Positions 1-9,513 are shown, counted from the stretch's first letter. The stretch is DNA of 64,000 nucleotides from Acidipropionibacterium thoenii DSM 20276 (GCF_000423445.1 NZ_KE384018.1:441098-505097), one strand, 5' to 3'. Notes: generated by a model from the sequence alone, not told the origin. Translations and numbers: made by a program.

Positions 1-1
1 G

Positions 2-919
2 CGCGCCGTCCGCCAGGCCGGTCAGATCCTCAGCGACCGGCAGGCCGATGTGCTGGTCGGTTTCGGCGGCTACGTGTCGATGCCGGCCTACCTGGCTGCC
101 CGCAGGGCCCATGTGCCGATCGTGATCCACGAGCAGAACGCCGTGCCGGGGCTGGCCAACAAGGTGGCCTCCCGGTTCGCCTGCCAGGTCGCCACCGCCT
201 TCCCCGGCACCGGGCTGCGAGGCTCCCGGTTCATCGGGATGCCACTGCGGGACGCCGTCACCTCCCTGGCGCTGCTGGACCCGCCGGCCCGGGCTGAGCG
301 CACCCGCTCGGCACGGGTCGAGCTGGGGCTGGATCCGCAGCTGCCCACCCTGCTGGTGTCGGGGGGATCCCAGGGTGCGGTGGCGATCAACGACGCGGTG
401 GTGGGCGCCCGGGACCGGCTGCTGGCCGACGGGGTCCAGATCGTGCACGTCCTGGGCCCGCGCAATATCGGCACGGCGATGCCACTGACCGACCAGACCA
501 CCGGTGCCCGATGGCTTCCGCTGGGCTACCTGGACGACATGACCCTGGGCTATGCCGCCGCCGATCTGATGGTGGCCCGCTCCGGGGCCGGCACCGTGGT
601 GGAGACCGCCGCCCTGGGGCTGCCGTGCGTCTACGTACCGCTGCCCCATGGCAATGGCGAGCAGGCCCGCAATGCCGCCCCGCTGGTGGCCGCCGGGGCC
701 GGGGTGCAGGTCGACAATGCCGACCTGGACGCCGAACGGCTGCTCGCCGAGACCGCCCGGATCCACGACCCGCAAGCACTTGCGGCGATGTCGGCGGCCG
801 GCAGGGGCACGATGCCCGCCGACGCCGCCGAGACCCTCGCCGACATTGTCCTGGGGGCGGCCGACCGCTCCCGGACACCCCGACCCACCGTCCAGGAGGA
901 CTCCGATGACCCTGCGTGA
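2..919 (+). CDS. murG: MurG, lipid II synthase (5' partial)
   Basis: UDP-GlcNAc:undecaprenyl-PP-MurNAc-pentapeptide GlcNAc transferase, the membrane-associated step that turns lipid I into lipid II for peptidoglycan. The frame is already open at base 2 and reads through the GTG at 50 (upstream codons give ADVLVGFGGYVS, a conserved MurG stretch), so the true start lies outside the window. Visible family motifs are HEQNAVPGLANK, LVSGGSQGA and the nucleotide-sugar site RSGAGTVVETAALGLP. It overlaps murC by 14 bases, which implies translational coupling inside the division/cell-wall operon. Confidence 0.97.
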   Translation, partial: RAVRQAGQILSDRQADVLVGFGGYVSMPAYLAARRAHVPIVIHEQNAVPGLANKVASRFACQVATAFPGTGLRGSRFIGMPLRDAVTSLALLDPPARAERTRSARVELGLDPQLPTLLVSGGSQGAVAINDAVVGARDRLLADGVQIVHVLGPRNIGTAMPLTDQTTGARWLPLGYLDDMTLGYAAADLMVARSGAGTVVETAALGLPCVYVPLPHGNGEQARNAAPLVAAGAGVQVDNADLDAERLLAETARIHDPQALAAMSAAGRGTMPADAAETLADIVLGAADRSRTPRPTVQEDSDDPA

Positions 920-2315
920 ACCCGTCGAGCTGGCCGATCCCCACACGATCGGCCCAGTGCACTTCATCGCCGTCGGCGGGGCCGGGATGAGCGGCGTCGC
1001 CCGGATCTACCAGGAGCTCGGGGTGCCGACATCGGGATCCGACCAGGTCGACTCGGCGAACCTGCGATCGCTGTCGGAGGCGGGGGTGCGCACCTGGGTG
1101 GGCCACGACCCCAGCCACCTCGACGGCGCCCGCACCGTGGTGGTCTCCTCGGCGATCCGCCCCGACAACCCGGAACTGGTGGAGGCCAGACGTCGCGGTC
1201 TGCGGATCTGGCACCGCAGCGCCGGGCTGGCGGCCCTGATGCTCAATCACGACGGCGTCTCGGTCTGCGGCACCCACGGCAAGACCACCACCACCGCGAT
1301 GATCGCCACCGCCCTGACCCACGCCGGTGCCGACCCCTCCTATGTGGTGGGCTCACCGCTGGCCGCCACCGGTACCAGCGCCCATCTGGGCCACGGCACC
1401 GCCTTCGTGGTGGAGGCCGACGAGTCCGATGGCTCCTTCCTGCAGTATCCCAGCCAGATCGTGGTGGTCACCAATGTGGAGGCCGACCACCTCGACAACT
1501 GGGGTACCCCGCAGGCCTACTTCGAGGGCTTCCTGAGGATGGCCAGCCGAGCTCAGGTGAGGTATGTCGTCGCCAACATCGACGACCCAGGATCGGGCGA
1601 ACTGGCGCATCGCCTGCAGGACAGCGGCCACGTCCAGGTGGTCACCTATGGCGAGGCCACCGGGGCCGATGTCCGGCTCTCCGAGCTCGATCTGGAGGGC
1701 ACCGAGGTCTCGGCGACGCTGACCGCCGGGCGCACCGAGGGCAGGCTCCAGCTGCAGGTTCCGGGGCGTCACAATCTGGCCAATGCGGCGGCTGCCTACG
1801 CGGTCGGCAATCTGCTGGGGATCGGTTCGCAGGAGCTGCTGGCCGGGTTGGCCTCCTTCGCCGGGACGCTGCGCCGATTCCAGCTGATCGGCGTCCGGAA
1901 CGGGATCCGGATCTTCGACGACTACGCCCACCACCCCACCGAGATCCGCGCCACCCTCGGGGCGGCCCGGCGGGCGGCCGGCGAGGGCCGGGTGGTGGCC
2001 TGCTTCCAGCCCCACCTCTACACCCGCACCCGAGACTTCGCCACCGAGTTCGGCAAGGCCCTGGCGCTGGCCGACCGGGTGCTGGTCACCGACGTCTACG
2101 CCTCCCGGGAGGACCCGATCCCCGGGGTCTCCGGTCGGCTGGTGGAGGATGCGGTGGAGGCGGCCGGCGGATCCTCGCGGTATGTCCCCGACAAGGGTGA
2201 CCTGCCGGCGGCGCTGGCCGAGGAGGTCCGGCCGGGGGACCTGGTGATCACTCTGGGGGCCGGTGATGTCACCCTGGTCGGCCCGATCCTGCTGGGACTG
2301 CTGGACGGCCGCTGA
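906..2315 (+). CDS. murC: MurC, UDP-N-acetylmuramate--L-alanine ligase
   Basis: Cytoplasmic ATP-dependent ligase that adds L-alanine to UDP-MurNAc, the first peptide-stem step of peptidoglycan synthesis. About 469 residues, normal for MurC. The N-terminal Rossmann segment has HFIAVGGAGMSG near residue 20. The ATP loop CGTHGKTTTTAM lies near residue 120, and EADESDGSF and HNLANAAAAYAVG are Mur-ligase motifs. The ATG at 906 is preferred over longer frames because upstream codons overlap murG deeply and the N-terminus then matches the family. It ends one base into the ftsQ start codon. Confidence 0.97.
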   Translation: MTLREPVELADPHTIGPVHFIAVGGAGMSGVARIYQELGVPTSGSDQVDSANLRSLSEAGVRTWVGHDPSHLDGARTVVVSSAIRPDNPELVEARRRGLRIWHRSAGLAALMLNHDGVSVCGTHGKTTTTAMIATALTHAGADPSYVVGSPLAATGTSAHLGHGTAFVVEADESDGSFLQYPSQIVVVTNVEADHLDNWGTPQAYFEGFLRMASRAQVRYVVANIDDPGSGELAHRLQDSGHVQVVTYGEATGADVRLSELDLEGTEVSATLTAGRTEGRLQLQVPGRHNLANAAAAYAVGNLLGIGSQELLAGLASFAGTLRRFQLIGVRNGIRIFDDYAHHPTEIRATLGAARRAAGEGRVVACFQPHLYTRTRDFATEFGKALALADRVLVTDVYASREDPIPGVSGRLVEDAVEAAGGSSRYVPDKGDLPAALAEEVRPGDLVITLGAGDVTLVGPILLGLLDGR

Positions 2316-3034
2316 TGCCATCGGGCATCTCCGACCTCACCCGGCCGATCGATCTGCGACGCCGGGCGCTCCGTCGTCGCCGGTGGATCGTGATCGCCTC
2401 GGTGCTGGCCGTCGTCGTGCTGATCGTCGCGGCGGTGCAGCTGATCGGCTACTCCAGCCTGGTCGCGGTGCGTGAGGTCGAGGTGCAGGGGGCCGGGCTG
2501 GCCACCCCGGCCCAGATCCGCACGGCCGCGCAGGTGCCCGAAGGCACACCGTTGGCCAGGGTTGACCTGCAGCAGGTCGGGGACCGGGTGGCCGCGCTAC
2601 CCCCGGTGGCCGAGGTCCAGGTGCATCGCAGCTGGCCCCACACCATCACTGTGGTGGTGACGGAGCGGACCGCTGTCCTCCAGCTGCGCAACGGTTCCCG
2701 CTACCTGTGGGTGGATGCCGGCGGCGTCGTCTTCCACACCAGCAACCGGGTCGACCCGAAGCTGCCCACCGCGCTGGCCGACCAGGGCAACCGGCGTCTG
2801 CTCACCGAGCTGGCCACCACCGTGGACTCGCTGTCCGCCACCCTGCGCACCCAGCTGGACCACATCGAGGCCCCCGGCGCCGATCGGATCGTCCTGGTGC
2901 TGACCGGCAACCGCACGGTGATCTGGGGCAACAGCAGCCAGTCGGCGGCGAAGTCGACGGTGGCCACCGCGATGCTGGCCACCAAGGCCACCGTCTACGA
3001 CGTATCGGCCCCCGACCACCCGACCGCCAAGTAG
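2315..3034 (+). CDS. ftsQ: FtsQ, divisome membrane protein
   Basis: Bitopic division protein that links early and late divisome components (FtsQLB complex). 239 residues: a basic cytoplasmic N-terminus (RRRALRRRRW), one transmembrane helix at about 28-47, a POTRA domain from about 50 to 120 (starts VREVEVQGAG) and an extracellular beta domain. Its ATG shares a base with the murC stop (TGATG). Its place between murC and ftsZ is the conserved actinobacterial order. Sequence identity outside POTRA is low in this family, so the call rests on architecture and context. Confidence 0.93.
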   Translation: MPSGISDLTRPIDLRRRALRRRRWIVIASVLAVVVLIVAAVQLIGYSSLVAVREVEVQGAGLATPAQIRTAAQVPEGTPLARVDLQQVGDRVAALPPVAEVQVHRSWPHTITVVVTERTAVLQLRNGSRYLWVDAGGVVFHTSNRVDPKLPTALADQGNRRLLTELATTVDSLSATLRTQLDHIEAPGADRIVLVLTGNRTVIWGNSSQSAAKSTVATAMLATKATVYDVSAPDHPTAK

Positions 3035-3061
3035 CCCTGGAACTGTCAACGGGCGGTAGAT

Positions 3062-3082
3062 CTCTCAAGGTGTACTTGAGAG
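3062..3082. promoter_or_regulatory. Inverted repeat upstream of ftsZ
   Basis: A perfect 8-bp inverted repeat CTCTCAAG-GTGTA-CTTGAGAG sits in the ftsQ-ftsZ gap, about 95 bases before the ftsZ start. It has no U tract, so it looks more like an operator or an mRNA hairpin than a terminator. The gap is long for this otherwise tightly packed cluster, and ftsZ-specific promoters are known here in other actinobacteria. That it controls ftsZ is inference. Confidence 0.4.
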
Positions 3083-3176
3083 TCCGGCCCGCGTCGGTGG
3101 TCCCGGTGGACACCCCCGACCAGTACTCATAGCCTGTGAGGCGACCAGATTTCAGTGCGAAGTGAGGCAGACTCTC

Positions 3177-4319
3177 GTGGCAACTCCATCCCAGAATTAC
3201 CTCGCGGTGATCAAGGTCGTCGGCGTCGGCGGAGGCGGTTGCAATGCCGTCAACCGGATGATCGAGGCCGGACTCAAGGGAGTGGAGTTCCTCGCCATCA
3301 ACACCGATGCGCAGGCCCTGCTGATGAGCGATGCCGACGTCAAGCTCGACGTCGGTCGCGATCTCACCCGCGGGCTGGGCGCCGGTGCCGACCCCGACAA
3401 GGGCCGTCAGGCCGCCGAGGACCACTCCGACGAGATCGAGGAGTGCCTCAAGGGTGCCGACATGGTCTTCGTCACCGCCGGTGAGGGCGGTGGCACCGGC
3501 ACCGGTGGCGCCCCGGTGGTCGCCAAGATCGCCCGCTCGCTGGGAGCCCTGACGATCGGGGTGGTCACCCGGCCGTTCACCTTCGAGGGGCGCCGTCGCA
3601 CCAGTCAGGCTGAGGACGGCATCGACCGGCTGCGCGAGGAGGTCGACACCCTCATCGTCATCCCCAATGACAAGCTGCTGTCGATGACCGACCAGCAGAT
3701 CGCCATCATCGACGCCTTCAAGCAGGCCGACCAGGTACTGATGCAGGGCGTCTCGGGGATCACCGACCTCATCACCACCCCCGGTCAGATCAACCTGGAC
3801 TTCGCCGACGTCAAGTCGATCATGTCGAACGCCGGCTCGGCCCTGATGGGTATCGGTCACGCCTCCGGCGAGGACCGCGCCCGGGCGGCCGCCGAGATGG
3901 CGATCTCCTCGCCGCTGCTGGAGGTCTCCATCGACGGCGCCCACGGCGTCCTGCTGTCGATCGCCGGCGGATCGGACCTGGGCCTGTTCGAGGTCGCCTC
4001 GGCCGCCAACCTCATCGAGGAGTCGGCCCACGACGAGGCCAACATCATCTTCGGCACCGTCATCGACGACGCACTGGGCGACGAGGTGCGGGTCACCGTG
4101 ATCGCTGCCGGCTTCGACGGCGGCCAGCCCCCCAAGCGTCAGCCCGGGGTCTCCGCCCGGCCGGGGGCCCCGGCCCAGAAGAAGCCCTCCCCCCAGCAGC
4201 CTCCCCGGCCGGCCGCGCAGCAGCCCGCCCCGGTGGTCTCCGAGCCGACGAACCCCCGGGTGGTGGCGCCGGTCGACCCGGCCGACGACGACCTGGACGT
4301 TCCCGACTTCCTCAAGTGA
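3177..4319 (+). CDS. ftsZ: FtsZ, tubulin-like cell division GTPase
   Basis: Polymerises into the Z ring at midcell and recruits the divisome. 380 residues: N-terminal GTPase with the tubulin signature [10 protein letters not shown] at about 104-113, a C-terminal tubulin-like domain, a Pro/Gln-rich linker from about residue 325, and the conserved C-terminal peptide [10 protein letters not shown] that binds SepF and other partners. The GTG at 3177 is chosen because GTGAGG lies 9 bases upstream and translation gives the standard N-terminus [16 protein letters not shown]. The in-frame GTG at 3162 is part of that ribosome binding site. Confidence 0.98.
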   Translation: MATPSQNYLAVIKVVGVGGGGCNAVNRMIEAGLKGVEFLAINTDAQALLMSDADVKLDVGRDLTRGLGAGADPDKGRQAAEDHSDEIEECLKGADMVFVTAGEGGGTGTGGAPVVAKIARSLGALTIGVVTRPFTFEGRRRTSQAEDGIDRLREEVDTLIVIPNDKLLSMTDQQIAIIDAFKQADQVLMQGVSGITDLITTPGQINLDFADVKSIMSNAGSALMGIGHASGEDRARAAAEMAISSPLLEVSIDGAHGVLLSIAGGSDLGLFEVASAANLIEESAHDEANIIFGTVIDDALGDEVRVTVIAAGFDGGQPPKRQPGVSARPGAPAQKKPSPQQPPRPAAQQPAPVVSEPTNPRVVAPVDPADDDLDVPDFLK

Positions 4320-4344
4320 GGCCCCGCCCGGGAACCCCGACCAG

Positions 4345-5148
4345 ATGCTGAGGATGCGGATCGACCCGGCCGCCAATCGTGGTGTGGGGGTCGCCTTCAC
4401 CGACCGCTGGGGAGGATTCTCGACGGGCGCACTGGCCGAGCTCAACCTCGGCCGGGTGGACGCCGACGATCCCGCTCATCTGGTGGCCAATATCGCCGCC
4501 CTGCGTGCCGGTCTGGGGGTCGACCGGATCGCCCTGGTCCACCAGGTGCACGGTGCCGAGGTGGTGGAGATCGACCGGTCGGCCGCCGAGCAGATCGATG
4601 ACCGGACCGTGCTGAGCGAGCCCACCGGTGCTGCCAGCCCGACTCCCTGGGCCCGCCGGATGCCGACCGCCGACGCGATGGTGACCCGACTGCCCGCGGT
4701 GGCGCTGGCGATCCGGGTCGCCGACTGTCTGCCGGTGATGCTCGCCGATCCGGCTGCCGGGGTGATCGGTGCCGCACATGCCGGCCGGGCCGGGCTGCTG
4801 GGCGGCGTGCTGGCGGCGGTGGTGGCCCGGATGCGCGGGCTCGGCGCCCACGAGATCACCGGCTGGATCGGGCCGCACATCTGCGGGTCCTGCTACGAGG
4901 TGCCCCCGCCGATGGCCGAGGAGGTCTGGGCCGCCCATCCGGCCACCCGGGCCACCACATCCTGGGGGACGCCGTCGCTGGACCTGGCTGCCGAGGCGCT
5001 GGCCCAGCTCGAGGAGCTGGGAGTGACTGCGGTGGGGCTGGATCCGTGCACCCGGGAGAGCCCCGAGCTGTTCTCCCACCGCCGCGATCCCGGGTCCGGT
5101 CGGTTGGCCGGCCTGGTGTGGATCGGTACCGGATGGATCAGGAACTAG
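4345..5148 (+). CDS. pgeF: PgeF/YfiH-family purine nucleosidase-like (laccase-domain) protein
   Basis: Member of the YfiH/YlmD family. In E. coli PgeF edits mis-incorporated L-serine in muropeptides; other members act on purine nucleosides as zinc enzymes. 267 residues, typical length. Metal-site motifs are visible: LVHQVHGA (His), RVADCLPVM (Cys) and AAHAGRAG (His), followed by GPHICGSCYEV. It lies 25 bases after ftsZ. In many actinobacteria a YggS PLP protein sits between this gene and sepF; here there is none. Confidence 0.9.
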   Translation: MLRMRIDPAANRGVGVAFTDRWGGFSTGALAELNLGRVDADDPAHLVANIAALRAGLGVDRIALVHQVHGAEVVEIDRSAAEQIDDRTVLSEPTGAASPTPWARRMPTADAMVTRLPAVALAIRVADCLPVMLADPAAGVIGAAHAGRAGLLGGVLAAVVARMRGLGAHEITGWIGPHICGSCYEVPPPMAEEVWAAHPATRATTSWGTPSLDLAAEALAQLEELGVTAVGLDPCTRESPELFSHRRDPGSGRLAGLVWIGTGWIRN

Positions 5149-5234
5149 TAGCGTGTCACCAGAAGGCCCCGAGAGGGGCCGTGGCAACGTAGGTCACGAC
5201 GTGTGTGCAGACAGACTCGAGTGAGGAGAGCCAG

Positions 5235-5762
5235 ATGGCTGGGTTCGGCAGGAGGTTGGCCTCGTACGTCGGTCTGGTCGACGATCGGCGCTACGACGAG
5301 GACCTTCCGGATGAGGAGCTGACCCAGGAGGTCTACTCCGACGACGGCTATGAGCCCTCCTCCGTCACCCCGATGGCCTCCCGGCGAGCTGCCTCCGGTG
5401 CCCAGCCCCAGCAGGCTGCGAACCGGCGCCCCGCCACCGCCCTGGCCGAGGTCCCGGTGGAGGAGGAGCAGTCCATCGCCGACATCAACCGGATCATGAC
5501 GGTGCACCCGCGGGCCTTCAACGACGCCCGGATCATCGGGGAGCACTTCCGCGACGGGGTGCCGGTCATCATGAACCTCACCGAGATGGAGAATGACGAC
5601 GCCAAGCGGCTGGTGGACTTCGCCGCCGGGCTCATTCTGGGGCTGCGTGGCACCATCGAGAAGGTGACGAGCAAGGTCTTCCTGCTCTGCCCACGCAATG
5701 TCAACGTGACCCCTGAGGACAAGGCGCGAATCGCCGGCGAGGGATTCTTCAACCAGTCCTGA
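5235..5762 (+). CDS. sepF: SepF, FtsZ membrane anchor
   Basis: Cell division protein that tethers FtsZ to the membrane and aligns filaments; essential in actinobacteria that lack FtsA. 175 residues: an N-terminal amphipathic membrane-binding helix (MAGFGRRLASYVGLV), an acidic/flexible linker and a C-terminal SepF core from about residue 88 (VHPRAFNDAR...FAAGLILGLRGTIEKV). The ATG at 5235 has GAGGAGAG just upstream and gives the standard N-terminus; the GTG at 5205 would add ten unconserved residues. Confidence 0.95.
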   Translation: MAGFGRRLASYVGLVDDRRYDEDLPDEELTQEVYSDDGYEPSSVTPMASRRAASGAQPQQAANRRPATALAEVPVEEEQSIADINRIMTVHPRAFNDARIIGEHFRDGVPVIMNLTEMENDDAKRLVDFAAGLILGLRGTIEKVTSKVFLLCPRNVNVTPEDKARIAGEGFFNQS

Positions 5763-5789
5763 GTCCATCACACCCGAGGAGATCTCCCC

Positions 5790-6080
5790 GTGCAGCTGGC
5801 CGGCCTCATCATTTTCTACGCTCTGCAGATCTACATGTGGATCCTGGTGGTCCGGATGATCATGTCCTGGATTCCGATGTTCTCCCGCGGATTCCAGCCT
5901 CGTGGCGGACTGGCCGTGATCTTCGAGATCGTCTACACCGTCACCGATCCGCCGGTGAGGTTCTTCGAGAGGATCGTGCCCCCACTGAGGCTCGGCGGGA
6001 TCTCACTGAGCCTGGGATTCATGCTGCTCTACGTGATTCTCATCGCCGCCCAGCGAATCACGCTGATGATCTTCTGGTGA
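5790..6080 (+). CDS. YggT-family membrane protein
   Basis: Small integral membrane protein of 96 residues with two hydrophobic segments (about 5-27 and 73-92) and the family motif around VTDPPVRFFERIVPPLRLGG. Its role is not well defined; it is regularly linked to sepF and divIVA in Gram-positives and may assist division or osmotic homeostasis. It starts at GTG 5790 after GAGGAGATC, 27 bases downstream of sepF. Confidence 0.9.
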   Translation: MQLAGLIIFYALQIYMWILVVRMIMSWIPMFSRGFQPRGGLAVIFEIVYTVTDPPVRFFERIVPPLRLGGISLSLGFMLLYVILIAAQRITLMIFW

Positions 6081-6119
6081 CAAGCCCGAACCTGAGGTTC
6101 AGGGTTGCGGTCTGTTTTC

Positions 6120-6153
6120 CCGGGCCGGCACCGTCTCGTGATGACGGGCCCGG
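6120..6153. terminator. Hairpin between yggT and divIVA
   Basis: GC-rich stem (CCGGGCC pairing with GGCCCGG, plus an inner CGTC/GACG) with no following U tract. It probably ends or attenuates the ftsZ-yggT transcript before the separate divIVA promoter (candidate -10 TAGCCT at 6164). Confidence 0.4.
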
Positions 6154-6253
6154 CCGCGGGGAGTAGCCTAGATGAAGTCTTGTGGCGGAGTGCGCCGATT
6201 TCGGGGCGCTCGCGTCACCTGTCCAGACCGTATCCGAACTGTTGGAGTGCACA

Positions 6254-7342
6254 ATGACGCTGACCCTCGACGAGGTGCGAAGGATTCGTTTTCCGATGGC
6301 GCGACGCCCAGGTGACGGCTACCGCGCAACCGAGGTTGACGACTTCGTGGACAAGGTCGATGCCACCTTCGCCTCGATCATCGATGAGAATGATCGTCTC
6401 AAGGCCCAGCTGGACGCCCTCAAGGGAGCCGATGGAGCCGTCGCAGGCCAGCCCGACCCCCAGGTCGCCGCGGAGAATGAGCACCTCAAGGCGCAGATCG
6501 AGGAGCTGCGGGCCCAGCAGCAGGGGGCCGGCAATATCAGTGCCGAGCTGGAGAGCTCCCGCAAGTCGCTGAACGAGGCGCAGGCCAGGATCCAGGCCTC
6601 CGAGCAGGAGAACGCCAACCTCAAGGCGCAGATCGAGCAGCTCTCCCAGGCTGCCGAGAAGTCCGGCGGCGAGGCCGCCGCCAATGCCGAGGTGGCTCGC
6701 CTGCGTGGTGAGAACAACCAGCTCCAGCAGCGTCTCGCCCAGGCCGCGGAGGCCGCCAAGTCGGCTCCCGCCGCCCAGCAGGTTGCCGCCACCGAGGGCC
6801 AGGGCAGCCCCGAGAAGGTCGTCGTCACGACTGCGGCCGAGGCCTCCCCGGCCGTCGTGCGGATGGTCGAGCTGGCCATCGCCGATGCCGAGCGGGTGGT
6901 CCACGAGGCCGAGGAGGAGGCTCGTCGCAAGACCTCCGACGCCGAGAAGAAGGCCCACGAGCACATCGTCGACGCCCAGACCCGCGCCGAGCGGATCGAG
7001 TCGGCCGCCCGGGTCAACGCCGAGAAGATGTCCGTCGAGGCCAAGCGCAATGCCGACCAGGTCAATACCGACGCCCAGAACCGCCGCAATGACCTGTTCA
7101 GCCAGCTGGAGTCCGAGCGCGACGATCTGGCCGGCAAGGTCGATCAGCTGCGCTCCTTCGAGTCCAGCTACCGGGAGAACCTCGTCAGCCACCTGCGCAG
7201 CCAGGCGGAGAACATCGAGAAGGGTGTCTTCGAGCCCGGTGAGACGGCCACCCTGCTGCGTCAGGAGAATCGGGTCGCCCCCGGCTCCTCCGCCACCCCG
7301 CGGTTGGACGCCCTGATCACCGGCCGCAGCCAGCAGAACTGA
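6254..7342 (+). CDS. divIVA: DivIVA/Wag31, polar growth scaffold
   Basis: Coiled-coil protein that binds curved membrane at the poles and directs apical cell-wall synthesis in actinobacteria. 362 residues: N-terminal lipid-binding domain (MTLTLDEVRRIRFPMARRPG, then YRATEVDDFVDKVD), a long Glu/Gln/Ala-rich coiled coil, and a second conserved coiled coil (AVVRMVELAIADAERVVHEA onward). The ATG at 6254 gives the universal N-terminus; the earlier start at 6182 would add 24 unconserved residues. It has its own promoter region after the hairpin and ends at a strong terminator. Confidence 0.97.
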   Translation: MTLTLDEVRRIRFPMARRPGDGYRATEVDDFVDKVDATFASIIDENDRLKAQLDALKGADGAVAGQPDPQVAAENEHLKAQIEELRAQQQGAGNISAELESSRKSLNEAQARIQASEQENANLKAQIEQLSQAAEKSGGEAAANAEVARLRGENNQLQQRLAQAAEAAKSAPAAQQVAATEGQGSPEKVVVTTAAEASPAVVRMVELAIADAERVVHEAEEEARRKTSDAEKKAHEHIVDAQTRAERIESAARVNAEKMSVEAKRNADQVNTDAQNRRNDLFSQLESERDDLAGKVDQLRSFESSYRENLVSHLRSQAENIEKGVFEPGETATLLRQENRVAPGSSATPRLDALITGRSQQN

Positions 7343-7364
7343 CGGCTCGCCAGCAACCAGACGG

Positions 7365-7396
7365 CACCGGCCCCTCCTGACAAGGAGGGGCCGGTG
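7365..7396 (+). terminator. divIVA terminator
   Basis: Perfect 14-bp GC-rich stem (CACCGGCCCCTCCT pairing with AGGAGGGGCCGGTG) with a 4-base loop, 22 bases after the divIVA stop. Confidence 0.85.
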
Positions 7397-7500
7397 TTGC
7401 GTCCACCCACAGCTGGCGGCGGGTGTATCGTCTGCGCACAGTTCATCGCCCGCTGGTCATGCCAGGCCGGGCGGCTGGCACCAGGATGGAGAGACCAGAG

Positions 7501-7935
7501 ATGTCGCAGCACGATGCTGAGGTCCGCGATACCCGAATCGCGGCCTCACTGCCAGTCCGGGATGGCGACGAGCCGTGGACCGCGGAGGAGGTGGCCGAGG
7601 TGATCGGCACCCTGCAGTCCGATGTCACCCGGATGGCCCGCAACCTGGCAGCAGCCCAGGACAACCTCGCCGACCTGATGAGCGAGGGCTCGGACGGGGC
7701 GGGCAAGGACCCGGTCGATGTCGGCTCCTCCCAGTTCGAGCGGGACCAGGAGATGTCCCTGACCCACAACGCCCAGTTGGTCTACGACCAGTCGAAGCTG
7801 GCTCTCAAGATGCTCGACGAGGGCACCTACGGAACCTGCGAGGTGTGCGGTAAGCCGCTCGGCAAGGCCCGGCTGCAGGCCTTTCCCAGGGCCACCATGT
7901 GCGTGGCCTGCAAGCAGCGGGAAGAGCGCCGGTGA
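7501..7935 (+). CDS. TraR/DksA-family zinc-finger protein
   Basis: RNA-polymerase-binding type regulator that would act through the secondary channel. 144 residues: N-terminal coiled-coil region with an AEEVAEVIGTLQSDV helix, then a C-terminal C4 zinc finger CEVCGKPLGKARLQAFP...CVACK with the spacing CxxC-x17-CxxC. The ATG at 7501 is preceded by GAGAG; upstream in-frame codons back to 7423 are unconserved. The stop overlaps the lspA start (GTGA), as in the usual actinobacterial dksA-like/lspA/rluD operon. Confidence 0.9.
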   Translation: MSQHDAEVRDTRIAASLPVRDGDEPWTAEEVAEVIGTLQSDVTRMARNLAAAQDNLADLMSEGSDGAGKDPVDVGSSQFERDQEMSLTHNAQLVYDQSKLALKMLDEGTYGTCEVCGKPLGKARLQAFPRATMCVACKQREERR

Positions 7936-8477
7936 GCCCACGCCGCAACGCCGTGCTGGAGAACACTCGGCTGCGTCGGTGGCGGGTCGTGATGGTGCTC
8001 ATCGCGATCGGCGGACTTCTCCTCGACCAGCTCGTCAAGGCGCTGGCGGTGGCTCGGCTGGACCCCGATGACCCGCCGGTGCTGTTCGGCGGTCTGTTGA
8101 GACTGCAGCTGCTGCGCAACTCCGGGGCCGCCTTCTCGATGGGCTCGGGGGCCACCGTCGTGATCAGCTGTTTCGGGATCCTCGTGCTGGTGGTGGTGAT
8201 CGGCTGGGTCGCCCCCAGAGTCCGCCGCCGATGGACCCTGGTGGCCACCGGAATGCTGATGGCAGGTATCTCGGGCAACCTCACCGACCGGCTGCTGCGG
8301 GCCCCCGGGCCGCTGCGCGGCCATGTCGTCGACCTCTTCGCGCTGCCGCACTTCGCGATCTTCAATGTCGCCGACATGTTCATCACCGTCACCGCGGTGC
8401 TGGTGGTGGTGGCGACCCTGTTCGGCGGGGACGAGGCGACTGCCGGCGACGCCGGGACCGGCGAGGCCGGCCGATGA
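7932..8477 (+). CDS. lspA: LspA, lipoprotein signal peptidase
   Basis: Signal peptidase II; cleaves lipoprotein signal peptides before the lipidated cysteine, in the membrane. 181 residues with four transmembrane segments. The catalytic aspartates are in GNLTDRLL and FNVADMFI, and the family motif [11 protein letters not shown] is near residue 30. The GTG at 7932 overlaps the previous stop by four bases (GTGA). The Rieske lipoprotein encoded near 31.2 kb would be one of its substrates. Confidence 0.95.
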   Translation: MSPRRNAVLENTRLRRWRVVMVLIAIGGLLLDQLVKALAVARLDPDDPPVLFGGLLRLQLLRNSGAAFSMGSGATVVISCFGILVLVVVIGWVAPRVRRRWTLVATGMLMAGISGNLTDRLLRAPGPLRGHVVDLFALPHFAIFNVADMFITVTAVLVVVATLFGGDEATAGDAGTGEAGR

Positions 8478-9409
8478 GCGTGCTGCTGGTCCCTGACGGG
8501 TTGGACGGCAGCCGGCTGGACGCCGCCGCGGCCCGGATGACCGGCGTCTCCCGGTCGAGGATCGTCGACCTCATCGAGGAGCAGAAGGTCCTGCTGGACG
8601 GCCGGCCGGTCACCCGGGCCGCCACCCGGGTACTGGCCGGCCAGATGCTGGAGGTGGACCTCTCGGTGCCCCGGCCGGCGGCCGCGGTGACCCCCCGGCT
8701 GGCGGCCGGAATGGGCATCATCCATGACGACTCCGACATCATCGTCGTCGACAAGCCCGCCGGGGTCGCCGCCCATCCCTCCCTGGGGTGGGACGGCCCC
8801 AGCGTGGTGGAGCATCTGGCCGCCGCGGGTTTCGCGATCTCGACCAGCGGCGCCGCCGAACGGCAGGGCATCGTCTCCAGGCTGGACGTCGGCACCTCAG
8901 GTGTGATGGTGGTCGCCAAGAGCGAGCGCGCCTACACCCTTCTCAAGCGTGCCTTCCGCGATCGCACCGTCGACAAGCGCTATCTGGCCCTGGTGCAGGG
9001 CCACCCCGATCCTTTCGAGGGGACCATCGACGCACCGATCGGGCGCCACCCGGGTCATGACTGGAAGATGGCAGTGGTCGAGGGAGGCCGGCACTCGGTC
9101 ACCGACTACCAGACCCTGGAGGCATTCCGCGCCACCAGCCTGCTCAAGGTGCACCTGGAGACCGGCCGCACCCACCAGATCCGGGTCCACATGGCCGCCG
9201 TCGGCCACCCCTGCTGCGGGGATCCGCTGTACGGCTGCGATCCCGTGCTGGCCGCCGAACTGGGCCTGGACAGGCAGTGGTTGCACGCTGCCGAACTGTC
9301 CTTCGCCCATCCGGGATCGGGGGAGTGGATGACCTTCACCAGCCCCCTGCCGGCCGATCTGCAGCATGCTCTGGATGTGGTGAGACGCGGAAACGAGCGC
9401 CAGGCATGA
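8474..9409 (+). CDS. RluA/RluD-family pseudouridine synthase
   Basis: Converts specific uridines of large-subunit rRNA to pseudouridine. 311 residues: N-terminal S4-like RNA-binding domain ([18 protein letters not shown]) and a catalytic domain with [18 protein letters not shown], where the RLD aspartate is the nucleophile; [19 protein letters not shown] is a further family motif. ATG at 8474 overlaps lspA by four bases (ATGA). RluD is the closest named member, but the exact target uridines cannot be read from sequence. Confidence 0.92.
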   Translation: MSVLLVPDGLDGSRLDAAAARMTGVSRSRIVDLIEEQKVLLDGRPVTRAATRVLAGQMLEVDLSVPRPAAAVTPRLAAGMGIIHDDSDIIVVDKPAGVAAHPSLGWDGPSVVEHLAAAGFAISTSGAAERQGIVSRLDVGTSGVMVVAKSERAYTLLKRAFRDRTVDKRYLALVQGHPDPFEGTIDAPIGRHPGHDWKMAVVEGGRHSVTDYQTLEAFRATSLLKVHLETGRTHQIRVHMAAVGHPCCGDPLYGCDPVLAAELGLDRQWLHAAELSFAHPGSGEWMTFTSPLPADLQHALDVVRRGNERQA

Positions 9410-9507
9410 GCGTGAAACATGGTGCACGGTGTCGGCCCCGGTGGCGGACGATGGTGCAGCAGGCCCCGTTGGGAGACAGCAGGTTAGGGACCGCGAAGGC
9501 CTCACGG

Positions 9508-9513
9508 TAGAGT
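9508..9513 (+). promoter_or_regulatory. pyk -10 box, leaderless
   Basis: TAGAGT ends 7 bases before the pyk GTG, so transcription is expected to begin at or next to the start codon. No ribosome binding site is present. Confidence 0.65.
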
